Shown: piece after piece, positions 29,174 through 38,564 of the stretch
Numbering within the stretch: position 1 is the stretch's first letter
Layout of the letters: every line of letters begins with the position of its first letter
DNA from: Fibrobacteria bacterium AD312
GTDB taxonomy: Bacteria > Fibrobacterota > Fibrobacteria > Fibrobacterales > Fibrobacteraceae
Direction of reading: 5' to 3'
Length of the DNA: 64,000 nucleotides
NCBI GenBank assembly: GCA_001462345.1
Contig: LIUM01000018.1
Location: forward strand, 1-64,000
Program-made: the position numbers and the translations under genes
Notes under the pieces: generated by a model
Seen by the model: the letters and a program-made list of their open reading frames with translations, nothing else
Told to the model about the DNA's origin: nothing
Database searches by the model: none

Positions 29174-31432
29174 TTAAGCTTTTGCAGAGATTAAATTCAA
29201 TGCACTACCCGCATTAAACCATTTCCACTGTTGTTCATTGTAAGTATGAGAAAGAGAAATTTTATCTTCAGAACCATTTGCGTGATGTGCGACTAAAGTA
29301 AAAGTAGCTTTTGGATCAAATTGTTCTAGACCAATAATATCAAAAACATCACCTTCTTGAATTTTATCATAATCAGATGGATTAGTAAAAGTCAAAGCGA
29401 GCATCCCTTGTTTTTTGAGGTTTGTCTCGTGAATTCGAGCAAAGCTTTTTACAATCACGGCTTTCACGCCTAAGAAACGTGGTTCCATAGCAGCGTGTTC
29501 ACGACTGGAGCCTTCGCCATAGTTTTCATCGCCTACGACAATGGAACCAGTCCCTTGATCACGGTATTTCTTTGCTAAAGCAGGCACTTCCATCCATTCG
29601 CCAGAAACGCTCTTGACTTTATTGGTTTCGCCATTAAAGGCATTTACTGCGCCAATCAACATGTTTCCAGAAATGTTTTCTAAGTGCCCGCGGAACTTGA
29701 GCCATGGACCAGCCATAGAAATATGGTCTGTGGTGCACTTGCCTTTGGCTTTAATTAAAAGAGGGACACCTTGAATGTCTTTTTTATTCCAGGGAGCAAA
29801 TGGTTTTAAGAGTTGTAAGCGACGACTCGTTTCTGAGACTACAATGGAAATAGAAGAGCCATCTTTTGCAGGAGCAGCATAGCCTGGGTCTTTCACGTCA
29901 AAACCATTTGCAGGTAATTCTACAGAAGGAGGAGGCGTGAGTTTTACGGCTTTCCCTTCTTCATTGATCAACGTATCAGTTTCAGGGTTAAATAATAAAG
30001 AACCACTTAAAGCGGCAATGACAGCCATCTGTGGGCTTGCGACAAAGGCGTGAGTATTTGGGTTACCATCGGCTCTTTTGGCAAAATTACGATTAAAAGA
30101 ATGAACAATGGAGTTCTTTTCTTTTTTATCGGCACCAAGACGATCCCACATACCAATACAAGGTCCACAAGCATTTGTCATAATGGTCGCTCCAAAGGCT
30201 TTGAAAAGATCCATTAAACCATCGCGTTCAGCTGTATAACGTACTTGTTCAGAACCTGGATTTATTAAAAGAGGGGCTTTAGGTTTTAATCCTTTTTCTA
30301 AGGCCTGTTTAATTAAACCAGCAGCTTGGTAAAGGTCTTCATAGCTAGAGTTGGTGCAACTTCCAATCAAAGCCGCACTCACGGTTTCTGGAGAGCCAAA
30401 TTCTTGCAATGACTTTTCCATATCGTTAATTACAAAAGAGCGATCAGGGCTAAATGGACCATTGTAATGAGGTTTTAAGGTCGATAAATCAATTTCAATT
30501 ACTCGATCAAAATAAAGTTCAGGATTCGCTTCGATTTCGGCGTCGCAGCGCAAGTGGTCTGCAATGGCATCGGCTGCATCGGCCACAGCACTACGTCCAG
30601 TCGCCCTTAAGAAGCGAGCCATCGAATCATCATAACTAAAAGTAGAACAGGTCGCTCCGACTTCGGCACCCATATTGGCAATCGTCGCTTTTCCAGTCGC
30701 AGAAATTTGACGAGCGCCCTCTCCAAAATATTCGATAATGGCGTTTGTGCCGCCTTTTACTGTTAAAATGCCAGCCAAAGCTAAAATAATGTCTTTAGGA
30801 GTGGCAAAGCCTTGGAGAGCCCCTTTTAATTTCACACCAATGATTTTAGGGTATTTGAGTTCCCAAGGTAAGCCGACCATAGCGTCTACGGCATCGGCAC
30901 CGCCCACGCCAATCGCAAGCATCCCTAAACCCCCAGCATTTACAGTATGGGAGTCTGTTCCAATCATCATACCGCCAGGAAACGCGTAGTTTTCAAGAAC
31001 GACTTGGTGGATAATGCCTGCACCTGGTTTCCAAAAATCGATACCATATTTTGCAGAAACAGAAGATAAGAAATCATAAACTTCTTTGTTTTCGACAAGA
31101 GCGTTAGGCAAGTCTTGATTGACACCATTTTTAGCGGTAATCAAGTGATCACAATGAACAGAAGAAGGCACTGCTGTTTGAGGCTTCCCAGCGGTGGTAA
31201 ACTGAAGAAGAGCCATTTGAGCGGTGGCATCTTGCATGGCTACGCGGTCTGGGTTAAATTCAGCAAAATCAGAACCACGAGCATAAACTCTGGCTTCTGA
31301 TCCATCGACTAAATGAGAGTATAAAATCTTTTCAGAAAGAGTGAGAGGACGTTTTAATTGACGGCGAGCCTCTTCTACTCGGGAAGGAATTTTAGAATAA
31401 ATTGATTGAATCATATCTAAATTGAACAGCAT
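29174..31432 (-). CDS. acn: Aconitate hydratase (mitochondrial-type)
   Basis: A 752-aa TCA-cycle enzyme that interconverts citrate and isocitrate through a [4Fe-4S] cluster. Cluster cysteines are in [10 protein letters not shown] and ACGPCIGMW. The swivel domain carries [19 protein letters not shown]. The length and order match the mitochondrial type rather than the larger AcnA or AcnB. The ATG at 31432 is followed by [14 protein letters not shown], and a second ATG is six codons in. Confidence 0.95.
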   Translation of the reverse strand: MLFNLDMIQSIYSKIPSRVEEARRQLKRPLTLSEKILYSHLVDGSEARVYARGSDFAEFNPDRVAMQDATAQMALLQFTTAGKPQTAVPSSVHCDHLITAKNGVNQDLPNALVENKEVYDFLSSVSAKYGIDFWKPGAGIIHQVVLENYAFPGGMMIGTDSHTVNAGGLGMLAIGVGGADAVDAMVGLPWELKYPKIIGVKLKGALQGFATPKDIILALAGILTVKGGTNAIIEYFGEGARQISATGKATIANMGAEVGATCSTFSYDDSMARFLRATGRSAVADAADAIADHLRCDAEIEANPELYFDRVIEIDLSTLKPHYNGPFSPDRSFVINDMEKSLQEFGSPETVSAALIGSCTNSSYEDLYQAAGLIKQALEKGLKPKAPLLINPGSEQVRYTAERDGLMDLFKAFGATIMTNACGPCIGMWDRLGADKKEKNSIVHSFNRNFAKRADGNPNTHAFVASPQMAVIAALSGSLLFNPETDTLINEEGKAVKLTPPPSVELPANGFDVKDPGYAAPAKDGSSISIVVSETSRRLQLLKPFAPWNKKDIQGVPLLIKAKGKCTTDHISMAGPWLKFRGHLENISGNMLIGAVNAFNGETNKVKSVSGEWMEVPALAKKYRDQGTGSIVVGDENYGEGSSREHAAMEPRFLGVKAVIVKSFARIHETNLKKQGMLALTFTNPSDYDKIQEGDVFDIIGLEQFDPKATFTLVAHHANGSEDKISLSHTYNEQQWKWFNAGSALNLISAKA

Positions 31433-31542
31433 AGTACCTCTTTTTTTTAAAAGGTAGAAAAACTTGAAAATCCTTTCAAATTTTTTAATTAGTTTTAGTT
31501 CCGAATGGCTACGACTACATCACTTTTACTGAGTTTTTTATT

Positions 31543-32511
31543 GTGAAAAAGCATCGATTACATAAAAAGCAAAAAAGAGAAATTCTTTTTGATAAGAAAG
31601 ACATGGTAGCTTTAAAAGCTATAGAAGTGAAGACCTTAAGAGCAGGGATCTGGTTTAATGCCATTATGGCAATTTGTGGTTATGTGGGCTATTATTTTGC
31701 CGATTCTTATGCCCTTGCCTTTGACGGAAACTTTAGTTTAGTCTCTGCGCTTAGTTGTTATATTGCCATGCGCATTACTAAAAGAAAAGACGTTAGCAAT
31801 GCCGAATACCCTTATGGATATTACAGTTATGAAAATGTCTATGCTCTTTTACAAGGGATTCTTTTAATTGGGATTACATTTTATGCCATTCTCACAGGGG
31901 TCACCAATATCTTCCATTTTGTGAAAGGCGAGACTATTGAAACATTAAAAATCGCGCCCCTTTTGATATATACTGTAACGATGTTATTCTTCTGTGCGGC
32001 CGTGTGGCTTTATTATAGGCAGCAACTAGAGCGAAGTGGAGGCCAAAGCCCAGTTCTGAAAACGGAGACGGTCGCTGCTTTTATGGATACTTTTATCACT
32101 TTTGGTACAGGGGTGGCATTGATTTTAGTCGCTTTAATACCAGAAAATCATTCTCTTCGCTTTCTCTCCTATATTGGAGATTCGGTTATTGTGATTTTAA
32201 TATCGATTCTCATTATCCGAGAACCCATTCGTATAGTCTCTCAATCCTTCTTTTCGCTGGTGGGCCGTACAGTATCGAATAAAAAAGTCAGAAGGCGTGT
32301 TAAAGACATTGTTTTAGAAACAGCGAAAGGGGAGTATCAATTGAAGGAATTATACCTATTTCACATTGGTAGTAGTTTTCAAGTAGTACTTCATCTTCAC
32401 CCTTATTTTGTGGTGTTGGATATGGATAATTATAATGAATTCACTCAAAAACTAGAAACGCGATTACAAAAATTATTCCCTAACTTGATTCTTGAAGTAT
32501 TATTGAAATAG
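31543..32511 (+). CDS. Cation diffusion facilitator family transporter
   Basis: A 322-aa membrane protein of the CDF type. About five hydrophobic segments follow a basic N-terminus. It has the family features DGNFSLVSAL (metal-site aspartate in TM2), NAEYPYGYYSYENVYAL and a C-terminal cytoplasmic domain with HLHPYFVV. The first HxxxD ligand set is atypical, so metal specificity is unclear. The GTG at 31543 is a weak start; ATG 31603 would drop the basic tail. Confidence 0.82.
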   Translation: MKKHRLHKKQKREILFDKKDMVALKAIEVKTLRAGIWFNAIMAICGYVGYYFADSYALAFDGNFSLVSALSCYIAMRITKRKDVSNAEYPYGYYSYENVYALLQGILLIGITFYAILTGVTNIFHFVKGETIETLKIAPLLIYTVTMLFFCAAVWLYYRQQLERSGGQSPVLKTETVAAFMDTFITFGTGVALILVALIPENHSLRFLSYIGDSVIVILISILIIREPIRIVSQSFFSLVGRTVSNKKVRRRVKDIVLETAKGEYQLKELYLFHIGSSFQVVLHLHPYFVVLDMDNYNEFTQKLETRLQKLFPNLILEVLLK

Positions 32512-32648
32512 GTTCTTAATAATCATTATAATAATTAACATTTCTATATGATTTTAGTCGAACTTCGGAACCGTGCGATTATTTTTTTACATGATTGTGA
32601 TAGGATAATGATTTAGGATTTTGAAAGAGGCCAAGAACTCTGAAAACA

Positions 32649-32680
32649 AAAAATCCCTGCATTCGCTTGCAGGGATTTGA
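32649..32680 (-). terminator. Terminator downstream of the lipocalin-like lipoprotein
   Basis: An 11-bp perfect stem AAATCCCTGCA / TGCAGGGATTT (32651-32678) with a 6-nt loop has T-rich sequence on the minus-strand downstream side. Confidence 0.88.
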
Positions 32681-32699
32681 ATTTTAAGATTCAAAAAAA

Positions 32700-33212
32700 T
32701 TATTGACGAGTATATTTTTCAACTAAAACAAGATGAGAACCTACACCGCAAATTTCGGTATCATGAAATAAGCGTCCGTTTAAGCTCAAATTATCTTTAT
32801 CCACCGTGATGGTGAAAGGATATTCAGCAATAGGCATACAATCACCCGTAGGCTTTACATATAATGTACTCCCATCCATTCTCCAAGTACCAAATTGAGT
32901 TGGCGAACAGTTCTTTTTATCATAATTACATTCTGGAGCGACATAACTTGGAGTGGTTGCTGAAGTAAGGGTAAATTCAAACGTTTTGTCTGCATTAAAT
33001 TTGAATGTACTAGTAGGATTAAAAGAAACTTTTGGAGCAGATAAATCCATTCTATCATAAAGTCCTACTAAATTCCATGATCCTTCTAGGCATTTATCTA
33101 AAGCGCCATTTTCGCAATTTTCAGCTAATTTTTCTTCTGCTGTAGGGCTTGAGCTGCAAGCCATCAAAGAAAATAGGCCTAAGGAGAATAATAAAAGAGT
33201 CTTCTTGTTCAT
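32700..33212 (-). CDS. Small lipocalin-like lipoprotein
   Basis: A 170-aa lipoprotein with signal LLFSLGLFSLMAC and a SSSPT linker. The mature part contains a conserved Cys-rich stretch (ENCENGALDKCLEGSWNLVG) and a later FGTWRMDGSTLYV, the opening and middle strand pattern of lipocalin-like domains. Its ligand is unknown. It has a strong terminator and stands alone next to a truncated PD40 fragment. Confidence 0.72.
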   Translation of the reverse strand: MNKKTLLLFSLGLFSLMACSSSPTAEEKLAENCENGALDKCLEGSWNLVGLYDRMDLSAPKVSFNPTSTFKFNADKTFEFTLTSATTPSYVAPECNYDKKNCSPTQFGTWRMDGSTLYVKPTGDCMPIAEYPFTITVDKDNLSLNGRLFHDTEICGVGSHLVLVEKYTRQ

Positions 33213-33316
33213 ATAACCATCCCGATAAAATTTTCTCTAAAAAATATATATAAAATAAAAAGAATGAATTAGGAAATACTGAAATAGCCCCTCTTAATTT
33301 TTAGCGAAACCCCTTA

Positions 33317-33520
33317 TTATAGGCCAGAATAATAAAGGTCATAGCCTCCAAGACCTCCATCGCGGTTACTACTGAAGAAAATGACCCTTTTGAAATTAGA
33401 ATTTCCATCAACGTCAAGAACCATTGGGCGATACTCGTCTTCACTGTTGTTGATTTTTGAACCCAGATTCGTTATAGAAGTCCAACCAGATGTCGCGTTC
33501 CAATAAAACGTAGTTGAAAT
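33317..33520 (-). pseudogene. C-terminal remnant of a PD40 (WD40-like) repeat protein
   Basis: The last residues of this frame, DEYRPMVLDVDG then IFFSSNRDGGLGGYDLYYSG, match the typical PD40/TolB-like repeat found in OmpA-associated and envelope proteins. The upstream part of the frame (to 33607) is hydrophobic junk without a start that fits. The 5' end of the gene is therefore missing and this is a 3' remnant next to ssrA. Confidence 0.65.
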
Positions 33521-33734
33521 ATTTTTCTCATATAAATAATATAGGGCTCTTAAATTAAGAATACAAGTAAAAAAATGGTGGGTATAAAAAAAGGTGTAAA
33601 ATGACATTAAATAATGTTTTTAATGGGGCTTTTTATGTTGTATAGGGGTATTTCTTTGTGAAGTGTCTAAAAAGGCCTTATTATTAAAGAAGAGCTATAT
33701 CTTGATTATTTTACTATATTTGTAGGTATACTTC

Positions 33735-34087
33735 GGGGGTGCTCTGGTTTCGACAGGGTAGCTGAAGCGTAAGTTGCATGCCGAGGGTCTGGTTGGCCTC
33801 GTAAAAAAACCGGAAAAACATAAGTGCAAACGAAAACTACGCACTCGCAGCTTAATTAATTGCTGCGGCGGATCTCATCCCAAGCCCGGAGGGAGAAAGA
33901 TTCGCTCGCTAAACCGGGCTCTGGAAGTTTACATGCTTAGGGTAAATTTCCTAAATGTACTGAGCTGGATCTGAATTCAGCCGGCCTTCTCGGGCGGGAT
34001 CAGATCGAGACTAAAATCCGAAGGGAAAGCATGTAGGAGCGCACGGGGATGCCGCTTTGGACAGGAGTTCGACTCTCCTCACCTCCA
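33735..34087 (+). ncRNA. ssrA: Transfer-messenger RNA (tmRNA)
   Basis: The 5' end GGGGGTGCTCTGGTTTCGAC pairs with the 3' end CACCTCC to form the acceptor stem (one G-U pair). The T-arm contains GGAGTTCGACTCTCC. The tag frame begins at GCA 33826 and encodes ANENYALAA, ending at TAA 33853. The discriminator is A at 34087, followed by TAA, so CCA is not encoded and must be added. It rescues stalled ribosomes with SmpB. A terminator follows. The 3' end is repeated at 43421-43447. Confidence 0.96.
34046..34072 (+). repeat. ssrA 3'-end segment duplicated at 43421-43447 (att-like copy 1)
   Basis: These 27 bases of the tmRNA 3' end, beginning GGGATGCCGC and ending GGAGTTCGA in the T-loop, recur exactly at 43421-43447. 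Tyrosine recombinases commonly integrate islands at such ssrA 3' ends. Read as the left attachment site by inference. Confidence 0.8.
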
Positions 34088-34099
34088 TAAATAAAAAAA

Positions 34100-34128
34100 A
34101 GACTCACCATTAGGTGAGTTTTTTTTTA
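34100..34128 (+). terminator. Terminator of ssrA
   Basis: The stem ACTCACC (34102-34108) / GGTGAGT (34113-34119) with an ATTA loop is followed by T9. A diverged copy with the same flanks is at 47547-47564. Confidence 0.9.
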
Positions 34129-34163
34129 TTTATTTAGTTTGTAAAGCAGTCGAACTCTTTAGT

Positions 34164-34492
34164 GTTCGATGGCGTAGCTCTTAAGCTTTTCTACGCCCGG
34201 ATGAGTTCGCGTGCAATGACTCCTCTGCTACGAGCTTGCCGAGCGTTGTTGTTCCTCCTCGTCATAGCTGATGCTATGTTTTCGTCGTCACGCCTTGCCC
34301 AACAAATTCTCGCTATCGGATTCTTTTGCCTGCTCACGTCATCCGTGCTCCGTGGGATATTTTTTTAGCAAATTCTTTGGTGTTCGATGACGTGGTTGTT
34401 CTGCTTTAGCAGTCTACAACCACGGGATGCAGTCACAGTATGGCGTTGGTCTTAAGCTTTAGCTTTTAGAGCAACGGGATGCAGTCACAGTA
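34164..34492. repeat. Set of hairpin repeat modules downstream of ssrA
   Basis: Three modules share the form GTTCGATG or ATGGCG, then a stem-loop, then CGGGATG or CGGATGAG. Stems are GGCGTAG/CTACGCC (34171-34197), GTGGTTGT/ACAACCAC (34391-34422) and GTTG/CAAC (34444-34475). ACGGGATGCAGTCACAGTA occurs twice, at 34422-34440 and 34474-34492. The stretch 34191-34298 is repeated, diverged, at 47591-47699. Half of module one recurs at 43442-43467. Nothing here looks coding. Function unknown; they mark the ends of the island cassettes. Confidence 0.7.
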
Positions 34493-34523
34493 CTCTCTTC
34501 TCTTTCATTTTTTAAAAGCACAA

Positions 34524-34558
34524 AAGGGCGGTCATCTCCAAAGATGGTCGCTTTTTTT
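34524..34558 (+). terminator. Terminator-like hairpin
   Basis: GCGGTCATCT / AGATGGTCGC with two G-U pairs and a CCAA loop is followed by T7. No gene immediately upstream uses it, so it may be a leftover of a lost gene. Confidence 0.6.
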
Positions 34559-34754
34559 GTTTATTTCACTTTTATACTGGAAAAGCCGCGAATATGGTGA
34601 ATCTTTTCCAGTTTTTCTTTACAGTGATATCAAATTCTCTTTGTACTGAATTACCAAAATTGGCCTGTATTCAGAGCTAATATTTCCAGAATTCTTGGGC
34701 TATTTTTTTTCTCTCTCAATTTTTCTTCCACATTCCAATGAATTTTCTGCAGCT

Positions 34755-34958
34755 CTATTTGTTTCCAGTGACTGCTTGAGCTACTGCTGAAAAAGAACGA
34801 TAGGTCTGATAGTTATAGAGGAATCCTTCTTTGGTAGTCTCCATTCTAATGCGTTGATCTTGCCAGACTCGAATAAATTGAGTATCTGATAAAACATCAT
34901 TCTTCGAGAAAGTCTTGTTTTCTATTTTAATTTTTCGTGACTGTACCAATAACCTCAA
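34755..34958 (-). pseudogene. Possible DUF2924-type C-terminal remnant
   Basis: The 67-residue frame ends with RVWQDQRIRMETTKEGFLYN and YRSFSAVAQAVTG. This resembles the C-terminal part of DUF2924 proteins, which sit next to serine recombinases or phage genes. A normal start and the remaining N-terminal sequence are lacking. It stops right after TGNK where the family usually continues. Treated as a broken mobile-element leftover. Confidence 0.45.
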
Positions 34959-35200
34959 TTGTTTGGAATAAATCTATTCAATTCTGAAATGTGGACGAAA
35001 TATCTGGGGGTGTAGCGTTGGATACCCTGTTACGTGTTTTTTTATATTGGAGAGGAAATAGGAGTGACGAGGCGAGGTTCATTATAGATAAAAAAATAAA
35101 ACTTACGTAATTAAAGATTTTGATACAATTATATCTATCAAATGTTATCTTTATTTATCATATGGAACGAATGAATCCCTAAAAATGGTGTTTGTAAAAA

Positions 35201-35371
35201 ATGGATAAATGGCTGACCTTAGAAGAGCTGACTGCATACTTGAAACTGAGCAAGACCAAGCTATATGGCATGGCTCAGCGCGGGGAAATTCCTGCGGCTA
35301 AAATAGGGAGTCAGTGGCGCTTTGATCGAGAAGAAATTGATGCCTGGATGAAATCGCAGGGGAATAAATGA
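35201..35371 (+). CDS. Excisionase-family helix-turn-helix protein
   Basis: A 56-aa protein, MDKWLTLEELTAYLKLSKTK and onward, ending in IDAWMKSQGNK. This is the MerR-like HTH_17 'excisionase' fold: the LTLEELTAYLKLSKTKLYGM recognition unit is followed by IPAAKIGSQWRFDREEI. Such proteins act as recombination directionality factors or small regulators. It lies 51 bp upstream of the helicase gene, inside the segment bracketed by ssrA 3'-end copies. The start has poor Shine-Dalgarno sequence. Confidence 0.88.
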   Translation: MDKWLTLEELTAYLKLSKTKLYGMAQRGEIPAAKIGSQWRFDREEIDAWMKSQGNK

Positions 35372-35422
35372 GGGTGTCAGTTTTTGACATTGAGTTGTAG
35401 GTAGATTTATAAACAGGTAAAT

Positions 35423-38326
35423 ATGGTTAGTTTTCAATCAAATATTGCGCAGCAACAAGCCGTTGAAACGACGGAGGGACCGCTTTTAATAATTGCTGGT
35501 CCTGGAGCGGGGAAAACAAAAACCCTGGTTGATCGCGTTGTTCATATATTGAAGACCAAACCAGTTGATGCCTCAAATTTGTTGGTATCAACTTTTACAG
35601 AAAAAGCTGCAGCGGAACTGCTCTCCAGAATTTCCTATCGGCTAGATGCCGAGGGCATGAAAGCAAATCTCCAGGAAATGTATCTTGGGACTTTGCATTC
35701 CATTTTTCTTCGCATTCTTCAGGATTATCGAATCCAGGCAGGATTGAAACGAAGCTTTGCACTTCTGGAGCCATTTGATCAAGACTATTTGGTATATCGC
35801 AATCTGAAAAGATTAACTGAAGATGCCAGTCCTAACTTTTTAGACTTGCCGCCCATGATTTCACAGTGGCGGACAGCTGAGGCTTTAGTTGCTGCAATCA
35901 ATAAAGTAACCGAAAACGGTTTAAATTCAGAAGACCTGAAAAAACATGACCGCCTTGATTCTTTAGGCATTATCTACGAACGCTATGTGTCTCTGCTAGA
36001 TGAAGAAAATGTTCTTGATTTCTCTTTGATTCAGGCAAAATGTCTTTACCTGCTCAGGGAAAAACCAGATGTATTAAAAGAACTGCGCGAACGACTTCAA
36101 TATCTGATGGTTGATGAATACCAGGACACAAATCCAGTTCAAGAAAAAATACTTTTGTTGCTTGCGGGTGAGACGGAAAACCTTTGCGTCGTAGGTGATG
36201 ATGACCAGGCTCTCTATCGGTTCCGTGGCGCAACCATCGAAAATATTTTGAAATTTCCCAGTCGATTCGAAGCGGGAAAGTGTAAAAAGATAGTTCTCGA
36301 TACAAACTATCGCTCCCATCCAGGAATCATCCAGTTCTATGATGAATACATGGCAGCACAGCAGTGGTTTGATTCCGAAGGAAATTGTTTTCGCTATAAC
36401 AAAGAAATCAAATCTTGTGCATCTGAGTTTAAAGAATATCCCTCTGTGGTGAAATTAGGAGTAACTTACAATGCTGATCGGGCTCCTGAATTCAGTCAGC
36501 AAAAACACTTTGAAGAGGTAAAACAGTTTATTCGCAAATTGCAGGATTCGGGAAAACTTACTGATCTCAATCAAATCGCCTTTCTTTTTAAATCGGTAAA
36601 AGGTGATCGTGTACTTGGGCTTGCACGGTATTTGGAATCAAATGGTATCCCAGTGTTTTCTCCAAGATCGGCTCTATTTCTTGAGAGACATGAAGTTCGA
36701 TTGATGATTGGAGCCATAGTTTTTTTGTTCCCTATGTTAGACGATGTGCTACGGGAAAAATCTCGTTTTGAGCTGAAAGTTTGGGAATATTACCTCGATT
36801 GTAAACGCTATTTTGCCGACGAGATCCGTAAAGAAATTACGAAACACAAACCCATGTTGAATTGGCTTAACGAAAGAGTTCGTGAGCATCTAAATCTGGA
36901 ACGTCCAACAACCTATGCCTTCACAGCACTGATCTATCGTTTGTTGGCCTTCCCAATGTTTTCAGAGCTTGTAGATGTTTCGCTTCGCGAGAATGCCTTT
37001 GTTCAAAGAGCGGCATATAATCTTTCTCAGCTGACTCAGATTTTCCATCGATTCGAAGGGATTCACGATGTTTCCATTCTTACTGAGAAAAGTCTGAATT
37101 GGGTTCTGAAAACTTTGTTTAACGGATACTTTCGATATTTAGTGGAAGGAGGGATTGAGGAGTACGAAGATTTTGAAGGGGGACGTCCTTCAGGTGCAGT
37201 TTCGTTCATGACAATCCATCAATCAAAAGGCTTGGAATTTCCTGTTGTGATCTGTGGTTCCCTAAACACCGTTCCTTCTTCTCAAAACAACGACTTAGAT
37301 TTATGGCTTGCCGAAATTGAAGGGCGTAAACCTTACGAACCTCTGGACCAGATTAAAGGATTTGACTTCTGGAGAGCTTTTTACACCGCCTTTAGTCGAG
37401 CTCAAAACCTGCTGGTTCTCAGTGCCATTGAACGCGAAGGTCGTGGACGTGAACCTTCGAAATACTTTGATCCGTGGTATTTCAAACAGCCTAGTTGGAG
37501 AAAAGCTCGGTTAGATGAGTTAGAGCTCGCTGTTAACAGAGAAGCACAAATCAAGAAAGAGTACGCCTATACCTCAGATGTATTGCTTTATGAAAACTGC
37601 CCCATGCAATACAAGTTCTACAAAGAGATGGGCTTTGCTGAATCTCGCGTTGGTGGTGCAATCGGTGGTACTTTGCTACATCAGACGATTGAAGACATGC
37701 ATCGCCATGTGCTAGATGGAAAAGAATCAGAAATTCACGCAGATAATGTGGGTATATGGTTTGAACAGAACTATAACCTGCTACAAAAGACTCAGGGCGG
37801 TTATTTGTCCCCAGGTGTTCGTCGCAGCCTATTGGAACAAGTTCAAAATTATAGAATCCACCAAGAAAAGAATTGGGCTGCCATTGTTCAAGCAGAAGTA
37901 GATGTTTCTTTGGTCAAAGAAAGCTACATCTTGCATGGGACGATTGACCTTATTCGCAATAGCTCTGGAAATATTGAGATTGTGGATTTCAAGTCAGGTA
38001 AAAAGCCTGATATGGATTCTGATTGGGGACGCAAAATGCTGCGTCAATATCAGCGACAACTCGAAATTTATTCTCATTTGGTGGAAGAGCGCACAGGGTA
38101 CAGTGTTGAATCGATGAAACTCTACTATGCTGGCGAAGGAGATTCAAATTCTTATGTGAATTTTGCACGTACAGACGTAGACATTGAAAAGACTATTGCC
38201 CAGGTGGATAAAGTCATTGAGGCGATTGAAAATAAAGAGTTTAAGCAGACGGAAACCGCCAAGTGCGACAGGCTTTGTTCGAACTGTGACTTTCGATTTT
38301 ACTGCAATCCAGGTAAGTATGAGTAA
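35423..38326 (+). CDS. UvrD-like helicase fused to a Cas4/AddB-type iron-sulfur nuclease
   Basis: A 967-aa protein. Superfamily I helicase motifs: AGPGAGKTKT (about residue 26), MVDEYQDTNP (229), VVGDDDQALYRFRGA, TIHQSKGLEFP (596) and FYTAFSRAQN (652). From about 710 comes a PD-(D/E)XK nuclease with HGTIDLI and IVDFKSGKK (about 854). One cysteine in ENCPMQYKFY (about 725) and three in CDRLCSNCDFRFYC (946-960) would hold a [4Fe-4S] cluster, as in AddB and Cas4. It would unwind and cut DNA ends alone. It leads the operon with a 72-aa protein and type III Mod/Res, suggesting defence. Confidence 0.88.
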   Translation: MVSFQSNIAQQQAVETTEGPLLIIAGPGAGKTKTLVDRVVHILKTKPVDASNLLVSTFTEKAAAELLSRISYRLDAEGMKANLQEMYLGTLHSIFLRILQDYRIQAGLKRSFALLEPFDQDYLVYRNLKRLTEDASPNFLDLPPMISQWRTAEALVAAINKVTENGLNSEDLKKHDRLDSLGIIYERYVSLLDEENVLDFSLIQAKCLYLLREKPDVLKELRERLQYLMVDEYQDTNPVQEKILLLLAGETENLCVVGDDDQALYRFRGATIENILKFPSRFEAGKCKKIVLDTNYRSHPGIIQFYDEYMAAQQWFDSEGNCFRYNKEIKSCASEFKEYPSVVKLGVTYNADRAPEFSQQKHFEEVKQFIRKLQDSGKLTDLNQIAFLFKSVKGDRVLGLARYLESNGIPVFSPRSALFLERHEVRLMIGAIVFLFPMLDDVLREKSRFELKVWEYYLDCKRYFADEIRKEITKHKPMLNWLNERVREHLNLERPTTYAFTALIYRLLAFPMFSELVDVSLRENAFVQRAAYNLSQLTQIFHRFEGIHDVSILTEKSLNWVLKTLFNGYFRYLVEGGIEEYEDFEGGRPSGAVSFMTIHQSKGLEFPVVICGSLNTVPSSQNNDLDLWLAEIEGRKPYEPLDQIKGFDFWRAFYTAFSRAQNLLVLSAIEREGRGREPSKYFDPWYFKQPSWRKARLDELELAVNREAQIKKEYAYTSDVLLYENCPMQYKFYKEMGFAESRVGGAIGGTLLHQTIEDMHRHVLDGKESEIHADNVGIWFEQNYNLLQKTQGGYLSPGVRRSLLEQVQNYRIHQEKNWAAIVQAEVDVSLVKESYILHGTIDLIRNSSGNIEIVDFKSGKKPDMDSDWGRKMLRQYQRQLEIYSHLVEERTGYSVESMKLYYAGEGDSNSYVNFARTDVDIEKTIAQVDKVIEAIENKEFKQTETAKCDRLCSNCDFRFYCNPGKYE

Positions 38327-38343
38327 GGGTATGGAGATTTTTT

Positions 38344-38562
38344 ATGCTAAAAATCGAAGCTCGCCATATTAAGCAACTGAATCCAAATCAGCTTGCTAAA
38401 GTTGTTAGAATGCTTGTGCAGATGGAGATAATTCAAAATGACTTAGATCGCCAGTTTGCCAAATCGCACCAATACATTGAAGAATTAAAAGCGCAAATGC
38501 GAGAACGATTTGAACTCGAATTTAAGAAAGAACAAGCCCAAAAATGGCTAAACAGGAACTAA
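38344..38562 (+). CDS. Small helical protein between helicase-nuclease and type III Mod
   Basis: A 72-aa protein predicted almost wholly helical and highly charged (QFAKSHQYIEELKAQMRERF). It has no recognised domain. It starts 17 nt after the helicase-nuclease stop and ends 2 nt before the preferred mod start, so it is a true operon member. It could be a subunit or antitoxin-like modulator; this is inference. Confidence 0.65.
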   Translation: MLKIEARHIKQLNPNQLAKVVRMLVQMEIIQNDLDRQFAKSHQYIEELKAQMRERFELEFKKEQAQKWLNRN

Positions 38563-38564
38563 TC

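Larger units (their letters stand above)
34493..35200. other. Gene-poor stretch at the left of the island
   Basis: Apart from the terminator-like hairpin and the DUF2924-like remnant, no supported gene is seen. Base use is AT-rich with many stops in all frames. It probably carries the promoter of the HTH gene at 35201; I cannot place it with confidence. Confidence 0.5.

Noticed and set aside
33774-33974. 66-codon ORF inside ssrA
   Set aside because: It lies within the tmRNA and is in the wrong frame for the tag peptide.
34141-34492. Integron attC sites
   Set aside because: The modules have stem-loops, but the required GTTRRRY and RYYYAAC core sites are not seen and there is no IntI.
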